Positions 30,882-39,390 of a stretch of DNA of 64,000 nucleotides are shown here, piece after piece. This stretch comes from Capnocytophaga periodontitidis. Lineage in GTDB: Bacteria > Bacteroidota > Bacteroidia > Flavobacteriales > Flavobacteriaceae. Numbering within the stretch: position 1 is the stretch's first letter; each line of letters starts with the position of its first letter. The stretch covers positions 124,001 to 188,000 of the forward strand of contig NZ_JAEFDB010000002.1 in NCBI RefSeq assembly GCF_016126015.1, given 5' to 3'. The notes under the pieces were generated by a model, which saw only the letters and a list, made by a program, of their open reading frames with translations, had not been told where the DNA came from and made no database searches. Both the position numbers and the translations under genes were made by a program.

Positions 30882-32879
30882 ATGAAATTCAATATAGTTT
30901 CCGATTTTGCCCCTACGGGCGACCAACCTCAGGCTATCGACCAGTTAGTAAAAGGCATTGAACGCGACGATAAGTACCAAGTGTTATTAGGCGTTACGGG
31001 CTCAGGAAAGACTTTTACTATCGCCAATGTGGTGGAACGCATTCAGCGCCCTACTCTTGTGTTGGCTCATAACAAAACGCTGGCTGCTCAGTTGTATTCG
31101 GAGTTTAAAGCTTTCTTCCCCAATAACGCGGTAGAATACTTCGTTTCTTATTATGACTACTATCAGCCAGAAGCCTATATCCCCTCTACGGGTACTTATA
31201 TAGAAAAAGACCTCTCTATCAACGATGAAATCGAAAAACTGCGCCTTAGTACAACTTCTGCCCTCTTGTCGGGAAGGCGTGATGTGCTGGTTGTCGCATC
31301 GGTGTCGTGCTTGTATGGTATCGGTAACCCTGTGGAATTCCAAAAGAATGTGATTACTCTCAAACAAGGCGACGTACTCCCTCGTACCAAGCTGATGCAT
31401 AGATTGGTGCAAAGTCTCTATGCCCGCACAACTGCCGAATTTAGGCACGGCAACTTCCGCATCAAAGGCGATGTGCTCGATGTCTTCCCTGGCTATGACG
31501 ACAACGCTTTCCGCATCCACTTCTTTGGCGATGAAATTGAAGAAATAGAACAGTTTGACCCTACTACCAATCACGTGTTAGACCACTACGAGAGCCTCAA
31601 TATCTACCCCGCTAATATGTTCGTTACCTCCCCCGATATTCTCCAAAAAGCAATATGGAACATCCAGCAGGATTTGATGAAGCAAGTAGAGTTCTTCGAG
31701 GCATCAGGCAAACCCTTAGAAGCCAAACGGCTGAAAGAACGCACTGAGTTCGACCTTGAGATGATACGCGAATTGGGCTATTGTTCGGGTATTGAAAACT
31801 ACTCTCGCTATTTAGACGGTAGAGAACCAGGTACTCGTCCGTTTTGCTTGATTGATTACTTCCCCGATGATTTCTTGATGGTGATTGACGAAAGCCACGT
31901 AACCGTCTCACAAGTGCACGCGATGTATGGTGGCGACCGCAGTCGTAAGGAGAATCTCGTGGAATACGGTTTCCGATTGCCTGCTGCGATGGACAATCGT
32001 CCGTTGAAGTTCGAGGAGTTTGAAGCCCTACAAAACCAAGTGATTTACGTGAGTGCCACCCCTGCCGACTATGAGCTCCAACAAACACAAGGCGTGTACG
32101 TAGAGCAGGTGATACGCCCCACAGGATTGCTTGACCCCGAAATAGAAGTGCGTCCCAGTCAAAATCAGATAGATGATTTGGTAGAAGAAATACAAGTGCG
32201 CACCGAGAAAGACGAGCGTATATTGGTAACCACCCTCACTAAGCGAATGGCGGAAGAGCTTACCAAATACCTCACCCGCATTGGCATTAGGTGTCGTTAC
32301 ATTCACAGTGATGTAGATACATTAGAGCGTGTGGAGATTATGCAAGACCTCCGCAAAGGACTCTTTGATGTGCTCATAGGGGTAAACCTCCTCCGTGAGG
32401 GCTTAGACCTGCCCGAAGTGTCGCTCGTCGCTATCCTCGATGCCGATAAGGAAGGCTTTTTGCGTTCTACGCGTTCGCTCACTCAAACCGTAGGACGGGC
32501 TGCCCGCAACGTAAATGGCAAGGCGATAATGTACGCCGACAAGATTACCGAGAGTATGCAGCGCACCATTGACGACACCAATTACCGCCGTGAAAAGCAA
32601 ATGAACTACAACAAAGCGCACAACATCACGCCTCAGCCTTTGCACAAGAAAATAGAGAACAGTCTCAGCAAGAGCCCTATAACCGAATTTCACTATGACC
32701 CATCGTTCAAAGAACACATAGCTGCGGAAACCCAATCAGTCTATTTATCGGCTAAGGAGTTGGAAAAGAAAATCAAAGAAACCCGCAAGTTGATGGAAAC
32801 CGCTGCCAAAGACCTCGATTTCGTAAAAGCTGCCCAATACCGCGATGAACTAAAAAGATTGCAGGATTTAGCAAATTAG
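30882..32879 (+). CDS. uvrB: Excinuclease ABC subunit B
   Basis: 665 residues. Walker A GVTGSGKT (37-44), the beta-hairpin region VEYFVSYYDYYQPEAYIP that is inserted between DNA strands, helicase motifs VIDESH, and the C-terminal UVR domain (ETAAKDLDFVKAAQYRDELKRL) that binds UvrC are all present. It loads at lesions with UvrA and recruits UvrC in nucleotide excision repair. Full-length, single-gene unit. Confidence 0.97.
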   Translation: MKFNIVSDFAPTGDQPQAIDQLVKGIERDDKYQVLLGVTGSGKTFTIANVVERIQRPTLVLAHNKTLAAQLYSEFKAFFPNNAVEYFVSYYDYYQPEAYIPSTGTYIEKDLSINDEIEKLRLSTTSALLSGRRDVLVVASVSCLYGIGNPVEFQKNVITLKQGDVLPRTKLMHRLVQSLYARTTAEFRHGNFRIKGDVLDVFPGYDDNAFRIHFFGDEIEEIEQFDPTTNHVLDHYESLNIYPANMFVTSPDILQKAIWNIQQDLMKQVEFFEASGKPLEAKRLKERTEFDLEMIRELGYCSGIENYSRYLDGREPGTRPFCLIDYFPDDFLMVIDESHVTVSQVHAMYGGDRSRKENLVEYGFRLPAAMDNRPLKFEEFEALQNQVIYVSATPADYELQQTQGVYVEQVIRPTGLLDPEIEVRPSQNQIDDLVEEIQVRTEKDERILVTTLTKRMAEELTKYLTRIGIRCRYIHSDVDTLERVEIMQDLRKGLFDVLIGVNLLREGLDLPEVSLVAILDADKEGFLRSTRSLTQTVGRAARNVNGKAIMYADKITESMQRTIDDTNYRREKQMNYNKAHNITPQPLHKKIENSLSKSPITEFHYDPSFKEHIAAETQSVYLSAKELEKKIKETRKLMETAAKDLDFVKAAQYRDELKRLQDLAN

Positions 32880-33249
32880 GGAATTAGCAACTCGCACCTT
32901 TGCCAAAGTTGATGACAACCTCTATAAATAAAGATTTTTCTCTCTGATGCTCTCTGAGCCTCTCCAAGATTTTCGGAGATTTTCCTGAATTAAAATGTTA
33001 AAAAATTTGCTGATTACGGATTGTTTTGTATATTTGCCCTACTACTGTTGTGTTGATTTTTTTCTAATCAACACAACAGTAGTAATACAATAATAAAAAG
33101 ATGTTTTTATAAGCTAACAAACATATTGTCGGATCTAAAGTTGTATTTATAACAAAAAAATGAAAAAATATTTTGTAGGGAATTGAAATTTGTGTATTTT
33201 TGCCTCGTGAATGTAAAAATTATTTGACAATAAAATTATTAACTTAATA
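32880..33249 (+). promoter_or_regulatory. 370-bp gap: two promoters and a perfect 17-bp hairpin
   Basis: It starts with half of a CTTTGCCAAAG palindrome (32893-32905). Promoter 1: TTTG 33006-33009, 19 bp, TATATTTG 33029-33036. Five bases on comes a perfect inverted repeat, arms 33041-33057 and 33067-33083 (ACTACTGTTGTGTTGAT and complement). Promoter 2: TTTG 33172-33175, 19 bp, TATTTTTG 33195-33202, 48 bp before the lipoprotein-cytolysin operon. A 9-codon ATG frame at 33161 ends at 33187 and may be chance. Confidence 0.75.
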
Positions 33250-34185
33250 ATGAATCATATGAAAAAGCATTTATTTATGATGAGCTTAGTAATAGCTTTT
33301 ATTAGCTGTAGCAAGAGTGATGAAGATAAGGTTATAAAAGAAGAAAATCCTAAAATAACAAGTGATACTTTTAGTGCTACTATCAAAGATGGGTTTACAG
33401 GAGAAAATGGAGAAGAGCTTATCTTGCACAGAAATCTTAAGAATATATTGGTAGGAGATCTTATTCCTTATACACTTACTATTAAAGAAAAAGAAACTTC
33501 TCCTAATGAGAAGTATGTATATATATTAGTACCTATCAAAAAGAGTGATAAAAATCATCAAATTTTACAGGTAGATTATGAAATTTATACTGATAATGAA
33601 AAAATAAGAAAAGAAGAAACTCCTTATATAAGGATAGATGGAGCTGGGAAGTTTAAATTTTACATTAAACCATTAGTGCCCGGCAGTTTTAAAATACCCT
33701 TTAAATTAGTAAAAAGAAAGGTAGTGCAAAAAGAAGAAAAAAAAGAAATGCAAGAAGCAGGAGAAATAACTTTTCCTACAGTTAACTTCAATGCTGTAAA
33801 AATAACATTTTTGAGAGATAATATGCGAACATGTTATAAAACGCTTAGGTTTAGTAATTCTCTTTTATGTAATGACTATTATACCTATCGTTTTAAAATG
33901 GAAGATGGAGAAAATGAAACTGACATCTATTTATCTCTTCCTCCTTCTGATCTTCTTTATCAAACGTTTACTATAAAGTATAAAGAATATGATAATCAAA
34001 CATCATCAGATAGTCTAACAGCAGGAAAAGAATACTCGATAAGAGATAAAGTAAATAAACTTTTCTCCATTGCAGATATCACTGTAGTACAAAAGATAAA
34101 AGAAAAAGAAGAACTTCGCATAGAATACTATGACATTCCTATTCTTAAAGGAAAAGAAGAAACAAGCTGTCCACTCTGTAAATAA
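33250..34185 (+). CDS. Lipoprotein paralogue A of the cytolysin locus
   Basis: 311 residues (an alternative ATG at 33259 gives 308). Lipobox FISCSKSDEDK, with Lys and acidic residues after Cys (surface-export type). Mature part beta-rich: TIKDGFTGENGEE, RNLKNILVGDLIPYTLTI, FKFYIKPLVPGSFKIPFKL, and a C-terminal ELRIEYYDIPIL. All of these recur in the next gene. No named domain; the region around KPLVPGSF resembles an Ig-like fold. It starts the operon that contains the cytolysin-like gene and may bind, chaperone or neutralise it; that is inference. Confidence 0.75.
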   Translation: MNHMKKHLFMMSLVIAFISCSKSDEDKVIKEENPKITSDTFSATIKDGFTGENGEELILHRNLKNILVGDLIPYTLTIKEKETSPNEKYVYILVPIKKSDKNHQILQVDYEIYTDNEKIRKEETPYIRIDGAGKFKFYIKPLVPGSFKIPFKLVKRKVVQKEEKKEMQEAGEITFPTVNFNAVKITFLRDNMRTCYKTLRFSNSLLCNDYYTYRFKMEDGENETDIYLSLPPSDLLYQTFTIKYKEYDNQTSSDSLTAGKEYSIRDKVNKLFSIADITVVQKIKEKEELRIEYYDIPILKGKEETSCPLCK

Positions 34186-34191
34186 AAACTT

Positions 34192-35076
34192 ATGAAACAT
34201 TTTCTTACTCTATTTAGTTTACTATGTATAGCACTTATCGCTTGTGATAAGGTCGAAGATAGCCAAAAAGAAACTCCTCAACAGTCTTTTCTAACTTTTA
34301 ATGCTACTATTAAAGATGGTTTTACAGGGGAGTTTGGAGAGGTAATTGACCCATTTAGAAATCTTAAAAATATTATGGTAGGAGATTATATCCCCTACAC
34401 TATTACTATTACAGATTCTATTGCAAAAGCAGATAAACAACTCTCTACAAAATATGTAATTACCCCTACAAAAACAAGGGATCGAAATCACCAATCATTA
34501 CAAGTAGATTATGAAATTTATCTTGAAAATGAAAATGGAGAAAAAATAAAAGTTGTACAACCACGTATAGAATTTGGAAAAACGGGGGTTTATAAGTTTT
34601 ATATCAAACCATTGGTAGCGGGGTCTTTTCAAATTCCTTTTATTTTGGAGAAGGAACAAGAAGGAAAGAAAATAGGAAAGCAAAGCCTCCCTACTATCAA
34701 TTTTAATGCTGTAAAAATAACGATAAAACGCTTTGTAAAATCTTGCTTTGCAGGATTTCCTCATAATTGTAGTGATATTTATATAAAGGGATTCCGTTTC
34801 TCGGGAATTTATATTTACTATGACTTAGTAGTAGATGATGGTGATAATGAAACAGATATATATTTATCAGCAGGTGGAAAACAAACTCTTAAAATAATGT
34901 GTGATAAATACACTTCACCTGAAAAAGATGTAAAAGTAGGAGAAAAGTATACTTTTGAAGACTATGATAAAAATGTATGTCGTTCAATTAGGGTCATTAT
35001 TGTTCAAAAAATAGATGAACAACAACAAGAATACCGTATAGAATATTATAATGTACCCATTATTGACCCCTTTTGA
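34192..35076 (+). CDS. Lipoprotein paralogue B of the cytolysin locus
   Basis: 294 residues, 6 bp after paralogue A. Lipobox LIACDKVEDSQ. It shares with A the blocks TIKDGFTGEFGE, RNLKNIMVGDYIPYTITI, YKFYIKPLVAGSFQIPFIL and EYRIEYYNVPII; the intervening parts differ (a Cys-containing loop near SCFAGFPHNCSD). Beta-rich, presumably outer-membrane attached. Thirty-six bases separate it from the cytolysin-like gene, and no terminator is seen between. Confidence 0.75.
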   Translation: MKHFLTLFSLLCIALIACDKVEDSQKETPQQSFLTFNATIKDGFTGEFGEVIDPFRNLKNIMVGDYIPYTITITDSIAKADKQLSTKYVITPTKTRDRNHQSLQVDYEIYLENENGEKIKVVQPRIEFGKTGVYKFYIKPLVAGSFQIPFILEKEQEGKKIGKQSLPTINFNAVKITIKRFVKSCFAGFPHNCSDIYIKGFRFSGIYIYYDLVVDDGDNETDIYLSAGGKQTLKIMCDKYTSPEKDVKVGEKYTFEDYDKNVCRSIRVIIVQKIDEQQQEYRIEYYNVPIIDPF

Positions 35077-35112
35077 TTTTTTAAATTAATAACTAAAAAT
35101 TGAATAAACATT

Positions 35113-36225
35113 ATGAAATTATCAAATTTAAAAACTTTAAGTTTCATAGCAGTAGCTATGTGTATGATGTCGTGTGATAACGACGAGAGTTTTTCAGATC
35201 AGCTTGCTGGTTTGAAATCTGTAACGTTTCCTGAACAACAAGAGCAAGTAATTACCTCTAAGGAAACGGGTAGGTTAATAGGCAATAAGGTAGAGGTCGT
35301 TGAAACCGTTAGGAAGCAACAAACCTTAGACCCTGTTCAGATAGTAGACGCCACAAACCTCGAAACTATCTACCCAGGTAGTGTATTGAATGGAGAAGCC
35401 TTTTTGGAAGGAGAGTATACCAATTTAAAAATTAACAATCCAAAAGAAATTACACTCTCTACTACTTTAAAAGGCTCAGGAGCTGTAGTGAAAGCAATAG
35501 CTATTCCTACTCCCAGTGATGTAAAAGAAAAAGTAAATACGTTGGTAAGCCAAAAAGCTGAAAAGGTAGACTATAATAATGTAGCATCATATATGTCTTA
35601 TGTTTCTAATGAAGTAACTACTCAAGAGAGTTTTACAAAAACCTTAGGAATTCACGTAAAAGTAGAAGTACTCAAAGGTTTAGCTAAAGGTAGTTTTGGT
35701 TATGAACAGAAAGAACTCAATATTAATACTAAAAAACATATATTGATAAAAGTGCGTCAATTATTTTACAATGTATCTATTGACCCTAAATCGGCTAACG
35801 AATGGGGAGATATCCAAATCATAGGTAATTATGAGCCTGTATATATTAGTAGTGTAGATTATGGGCGTGTAGCTACTCTATTAGTTGAAACTGACGAAAG
35901 TATTTCAGAAGTTACAAAGAAAATAGAAGCAAGTATCAGTGTGGGGCTTGCTAAAGTAGGATTAACGGCAAGTGCGAGTAGTCTTGAAGAACAGAGGAAC
36001 TATTTTAAGAAAAGCAATATAGTAATATTACTTGCAGGAGGGCCTCTATCAAGTGCTAAATCAGTAAGAGACTACGATAGCTTTGTAGACTTTTTACTAA
36101 AGCCTAATTCGGAAAGTTTAGTAAAAGGAGCTGTACCCATTGGTTATAAAGTACGTTCTTTAAAAGACAATCGCGAAGTAACTGTACGTACTATGTTTAC
36201 AGAACAACGCTTTAACTATAAATAA
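35113..36225 (+). CDS. Cholesterol-dependent-cytolysin-like (CDCL) lipoprotein lacking domain 4
   Basis: 370 residues. Lipobox MMSC (Cys21). The rest follows thiol-activated cytolysins in order: ETIYPGSVLNGEAFL (85-97), an FTKTLGI...KGLAKGSFGYE segment (174-198), KVRQLFYNVSIDP (213-225), PVYISSVDYGR (242-252, core strand beside the membrane-inserting helices), NIVILLAGG (302-310) and VPIGYKVRSLKDN (341-353). The protein ends just after, so domain 4 with the cholesterol-binding undecapeptide is absent. Bacteroidota CDC-like proteins of this type can form pores against bacteria. Lipid anchoring suggests it acts at or from the cell surface. Neighbours: paralogous lipoproteins before, LRR lipoproteins after. 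Confidence 0.82.
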   Translation: MKLSNLKTLSFIAVAMCMMSCDNDESFSDQLAGLKSVTFPEQQEQVITSKETGRLIGNKVEVVETVRKQQTLDPVQIVDATNLETIYPGSVLNGEAFLEGEYTNLKINNPKEITLSTTLKGSGAVVKAIAIPTPSDVKEKVNTLVSQKAEKVDYNNVASYMSYVSNEVTTQESFTKTLGIHVKVEVLKGLAKGSFGYEQKELNINTKKHILIKVRQLFYNVSIDPKSANEWGDIQIIGNYEPVYISSVDYGRVATLLVETDESISEVTKKIEASISVGLAKVGLTASASSLEEQRNYFKKSNIVILLAGGPLSSAKSVRDYDSFVDFLLKPNSESLVKGAVPIGYKVRSLKDNREVTVRTMFTEQRFNYK

Positions 36226-36233
36226 GAGTAACT

Positions 36234-36956
36234 ATGAGAAATATCTTATTCATATTATCTGCCTTTTTACTCTTTGCGTGTAAGGAAAAAGATAACGACA
36301 ATAGTATCCCCTCTTCTGATTATGAATTGAGTGCTGATGGACTTACCTTAATAAAGTGGAAGAATGAGAATACAACGATTCTTGATATGCAAGCTGATCC
36401 TGTTCTTAGTAAGGTACAAGTCATAGGAGAAAAAGCTTTCTACATACATAAAAATATAGTAAGTATTACATTCCCTACCAATTTGAGGAGTATAGAAAAA
36501 GAAGCTTTTTGGTATGCTAAAATTAGGCATATTTCTATTCCTGCAGGAGTACAAGTAATAAAAGAATTTGCTTTTGGGTCATCATCGCTCACCTCTGTTC
36601 AATTCTCAGAAGGGCTTATCTCTATTGACAAAGGTGCTTTCTATGATTGTGAAATTTCCTCTCTCAATTTCCCTGAAAGCTTACAAGCTATTGGCGAAAG
36701 TGCTTTTTGGGGTAATAAAGCAATTATTTCGGTTACAATCCCTAAGGGAGTACAGAATATAGCGGAAGAATCCTTTTTTGCTTGTAGTAAATTAACTTCA
36801 GCTACTTTCAAAGGAACAAATCCTCCAAAAATTAACTTACCTTTTAATTATATTGACTCAATAACTCGTATTTATGTGCCTAAAGGAAGATTAGAGGTGT
36901 ATAAAAACGATGAAGGTTTCAAGAAATATGTAAATATCATTTCAGAAGAGGAATAA
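36234..36956 (+). CDS. BspA-type LRR surface lipoprotein (copy 2)
   Basis: 240 residues, 8 bp after the cytolysin-like gene, so part of the same operon. Lipobox FACKEKDND (Lys-Glu-Lys-Asp after Cys). The same N-domain as copies 1 and 3 (SSDYELSADGLTLIKWKNE), then about six LRR_5 repeats (IGEKAFYIHKNIVSITFP...). Likely a surface adhesin or recognition partner. Operon position suggests it could help target the cytolysin-like protein, which is inference. Confidence 0.85.
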   Translation: MRNILFILSAFLLFACKEKDNDNSIPSSDYELSADGLTLIKWKNENTTILDMQADPVLSKVQVIGEKAFYIHKNIVSITFPTNLRSIEKEAFWYAKIRHISIPAGVQVIKEFAFGSSSLTSVQFSEGLISIDKGAFYDCEISSLNFPESLQAIGESAFWGNKAIISVTIPKGVQNIAEESFFACSKLTSATFKGTNPPKINLPFNYIDSITRIYVPKGRLEVYKNDEGFKKYVNIISEEE

Positions 36957-36988
36957 AAATTCTTCTATAACAATCTTATAAAAATACA

Positions 36989-37039
36989 CTTTGCCAAAGG
37001 TAATAGCCCGTGTGGCTCGCACCTTTGGCAAAGTTTTTT
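36989..37039 (+). terminator. CTTTGCCAAAG-family palindrome acting as terminator, copy 3
   Basis: 13-bp arms CTTTGCCAAAGGT (36989-37001) and ACCTTTGGCAAAG (37021-37033), inner stem AGCC/GGCT, followed by TTTTTT. It lies 32 bp after the stop of the operon. Confidence 0.8.
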
Positions 37040-37058
37040 GTTAGCTATTAATTGCTAA

Positions 37059-37083
37059 TCACAAATTGTTTTGTATCTTTGCC
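37059..37083 (+). promoter_or_regulatory. Promoter of LRR copy 3 (TTG-N19-TATCTTTG)
   Basis: TTG then ctaatcacaaattgttttg (19 bp) and TATCTTTG, ending at 37082, followed 27 bp later by the start codon. It is almost identical to the recF promoter at 37971-38000, so this LRR gene sits behind a copy of the recF promoter region. Confidence 0.7.
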
Positions 37084-37109
37084 ACGAATAATTAAAAACT
37101 AATAATACA

Positions 37110-37874
37110 ATGAAAAATTTTTTATTACTCCTTTCTGTTTTTATCCTCTTTGCTTGTAAAAAGGATAAAGGTAATGATGAAGAAGTTATTACTATTCCTG
37201 CTTCTGATTATGAATTGAGTGCTGATGGGCTCACCTTAGTGAAGTGGAAAAACGAGAACACAGCAGTGCTCAATATGCAAGCTGATGCAGTACTTAGAAA
37301 AGTAAAAGTCATTGGTAATGCTGCTTTTTATCAACACAAAACCTTAGGAAGTATTACTCTACCTGAGGGACTGACAGATATTGATAACATAGCTTTCTAT
37401 AAAACTAAACTCAGAAGTATTGTTATTCCTAAAGGGGTACAAGTGATTGGTGTAAACGCTTTTGCTGAAACTTCACTTACTTCTGTTCAGTTTTCAGAGG
37501 AGCTTATCACCATTGGTGATGAAGCGTTTTCTGAGTGCCAAATTCCTGTTCTCAACTTTCCTGAAAGTCTGCAAGCTATTGGAAGAAACGCATTTAAGTC
37601 TAACAAAGTAATTGCTTCAGTTACAATTCCTAAAAGCGTACAGAATATTGCAAATGCAGCTTTTGTTTCTTGTGAAAAGTTAAGTAGTGTAACTTTTAAA
37701 GGACAAAATCCTCCAAGAATATTAATTATTTTTGGCTCAGAGTTCAATTATGTAAAGCAAGTTTATGAACCTATTGTGAAAGGACGTTTTTATGTACCTA
37801 AAGGAAGAGCAGAGGTGTATAAAAAAGCAGAAGGGTTCAAACCATATATCAATATTATTTCAGAAGAGGAATAA
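37110..37874 (+). CDS. BspA-type LRR surface lipoprotein (copy 3)
   Basis: 254 residues. Lipobox LFACKKDKGNDEE. N-domain PASDYELSADGLTLVKWKNE as in copies 1 and 2, then LRR_5 repeats (IGNAAFYQHKTLGSITLP...), with a longer last segment (IFGSEFNYVKQVYEPIVKGRFYVPKGR). It has its own promoter and is followed by a palindrome nearly identical to the one after copy 2. Gene plus 3' region therefore form a tandem duplication with copy 2, inserted ahead of recF. Confidence 0.85.
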   Translation: MKNFLLLLSVFILFACKKDKGNDEEVITIPASDYELSADGLTLVKWKNENTAVLNMQADAVLRKVKVIGNAAFYQHKTLGSITLPEGLTDIDNIAFYKTKLRSIVIPKGVQVIGVNAFAETSLTSVQFSEELITIGDEAFSECQIPVLNFPESLQAIGRNAFKSNKVIASVTIPKSVQNIANAAFVSCEKLSSVTFKGQNPPRILIIFGSEFNYVKQVYEPIVKGRFYVPKGRAEVYKKAEGFKPYINIISEEE

Positions 37875-37907
37875 AAAATTCTTCTATAACAATCTTATAA
37901 AAATACA

Positions 37908-37958
37908 CTTTGCCAAAGGTGATAGCCCGTGCGGCTCGCACCTTTGGCAAAGTTTTTT
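37908..37958 (+). terminator. CTTTGCCAAAG-family palindrome acting as terminator, copy 4
   Basis: Arms CTTTGCCAAAGGT (37908-37920) and ACCTTTGGCAAAG (37940-37952) followed by TTTTTT. It differs from copy 3 in two bases over the whole element. Confidence 0.8.
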
Positions 37959-37970
37959 GTTAGCTATTAA

Positions 37971-38000
37971 TTGTTAATTATCAATTGTTTTGTATCTTTG
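37971..38000 (+). promoter_or_regulatory. recF promoter (TTG-N19-TATCTTTG)
   Basis: TTG followed by ttaattatcaattgttttg (19 bp) and TATCTTTG at 37993-38000; recF ATG at 38010. The leader is therefore very short. Confidence 0.7.
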
Positions 38001-38009
38001 CCCTTGCAA

Positions 38010-39095
38010 ATGATGTTTTTAAAACAAATATCCGTCGTCAATTACAAGAACATACCCTCACAAACGTATGCCTTTAGCCCTACTATCAACTGTTTTGTAG
38101 GCGATAATGGCGTAGGAAAAACCAATCTCCTCGATGCTATTTATCACTTAGGAATGGCAAAGAGCTACTTCACCACAAGTGCCGTACAGAATGTACGCCA
38201 CGGTGAGGAATTCTACCTCATTGAGGGACAGTTTCAGCGCGAAACACGCGAAGAACAGATTGTCTGTAGCCTCAAAAAAGGACAAAAAAAAGTGATGAAA
38301 CACAACGGTAAAGCCTACGAACGCCTTGCCGACCATATAGGTAAATATCCTATGGTGATCATCTCCCCCTCCGATCGCGACTTGATAGTAGAAGGCAGTG
38401 AAACCCGCCGTAAGTTTTTAGATAGTGTCATTTCGCAAACCGATAGAGCTTACTTAGAACTGCTCTTGCGTTACAACCGCATCCTCTTGCAACGCAATAC
38501 CCTGCTAAAGCAAATGGCTGAAAACGGAGTATTTTCTGTAGAAACTCTCAGTATTTATGATGAGCAATTAGCCCCCTTAGGGCAGCACCTCTACGAAAAA
38601 CGACGCGCCTTTATGGAAGAGTTTTTACCTGTTTTTAGTGAGCAATACGCCTATATATCAGGAGGAAAAGAACGTGTGAATTTGCAGTATGAAAGTCAGT
38701 TACACCAAAGCGATTTAGCAACGCTACTTCGCGAAAATACCGAGCGTGATCGCAGTGCACAATACACCACAACCGGTATTCATAAAGACGATTTGCTCTT
38801 TGAAATTGAAGGTTTCCCAATGAAAAAATACGGTAGCCAAGGGCAACAGAAGTCGTTTTTGATAGCCCTAAAGCTATCGCAATTTGAAGTTTTACAACAA
38901 GAATTAGGGATTACCCCCATAGTACTTTTAGACGATATATTCGATAAACTCGATGATACTCGCGTAACCCAATTAGTGCAGTTAGTAACTCAAAAACATT
39001 TCGGACAGCTGTTCATCACCGATACTCACTCACAACGCACTGAAGCAGTCGTAAAAAGCACTGGTTTAGCCTACGAGATGATTCAAGTAACCTAA
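38010..39095 (+). CDS. recF: DNA replication and repair protein RecF
   Basis: 361 residues from the ATG at 38010 (a further ATG follows directly). The longer frame from 37971 would run through the promoter. SMC-like ATPase: Walker A VGDNGVGKTNLLDAIY near residues 29-44, signature region YGSQGQQKSFLIALKL, Walker B TPIVLLDDIFDKLD. It loads RecA with RecOR at gaps. Standard length; no dnaA or gyrB beside it, as is usual in Bacteroidota. Confidence 0.93.
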   Translation: MMFLKQISVVNYKNIPSQTYAFSPTINCFVGDNGVGKTNLLDAIYHLGMAKSYFTTSAVQNVRHGEEFYLIEGQFQRETREEQIVCSLKKGQKKVMKHNGKAYERLADHIGKYPMVIISPSDRDLIVEGSETRRKFLDSVISQTDRAYLELLLRYNRILLQRNTLLKQMAENGVFSVETLSIYDEQLAPLGQHLYEKRRAFMEEFLPVFSEQYAYISGGKERVNLQYESQLHQSDLATLLRENTERDRSAQYTTTGIHKDDLLFEIEGFPMKKYGSQGQQKSFLIALKLSQFEVLQQELGITPIVLLDDIFDKLDDTRVTQLVQLVTQKHFGQLFITDTHSQRTEAVVKSTGLAYEMIQVT

Positions 39096-39100
39096 AAGTA

Positions 39101-39120
39101 GGGGCGTTTTGCAAACGCCC
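39101..39120. repeat. GGGGCGTTTTGCAAACGCCC palindrome
   Basis: Exact copy of the interspersed palindrome between recF and the TA module. Others are at 3066, 16182, 22470, 47329, 48309 and 55233. Confidence 0.85.
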
Positions 39121-39171
39121 TCTAAAAACAAACTTAATATAAGAAATATCACAATTATTAATTATAAAAAT

Positions 39172-39390
39172 ATGTGCTTATTAGTTTATCCTAAAAACGA
39201 AATGCAAACAGCCGAATTGACCTCTTTATTTGAAAAAATGGGGGTAGAATTTGAGTATGAACAACCTTTTTTATCTGATTCCTTTAAAAAAGAATTGGAT
39301 AAAAGAGTTATCGAAATAAAAGAAAATCCCGCTATTGGAATCCCTTTTGAAGAAGTAAAAAAGAAAATAATGCAGAAGTATGTCATTTAG
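39172..39390 (+). CDS. Antitoxin of ParE/RelE-type module 2
   Basis: 72 residues from the ATG at 39172 (the open frame reaches 39109, but only by a weaker start inside the intergenic region). Charged, MCLLVYPKNEMQTAELTSLFEKMGVEFEYE..., with C-terminal IPFEEVKKKIMQKYVI. It overlaps the following toxin gene by 11 bp, the usual TA organisation. An internal Met (EMQTAEL) is an alternative start. Confidence 0.72.
   Translation: MCLLVYPKNEMQTAELTSLFEKMGVEFEYEQPFLSDSFKKELDKRVIEIKENPAIGIPFEEVKKKIMQKYVI

Noticed and set aside
30987-31590. Long open frames antisense to uvrB, purF, the acyl-CoA dehydrogenase and others
   Set aside because: They lie opposite well-recognised genes, show no family motifs and follow from codon bias of the true strand.
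33161-33187. Eight-residue leader peptide (MKKYFVGN) before the cytolysin operon
   Set aside because: It lies upstream of the nearest promoter (33195-33202) and has no RBS or attenuator shape; it could be chance.
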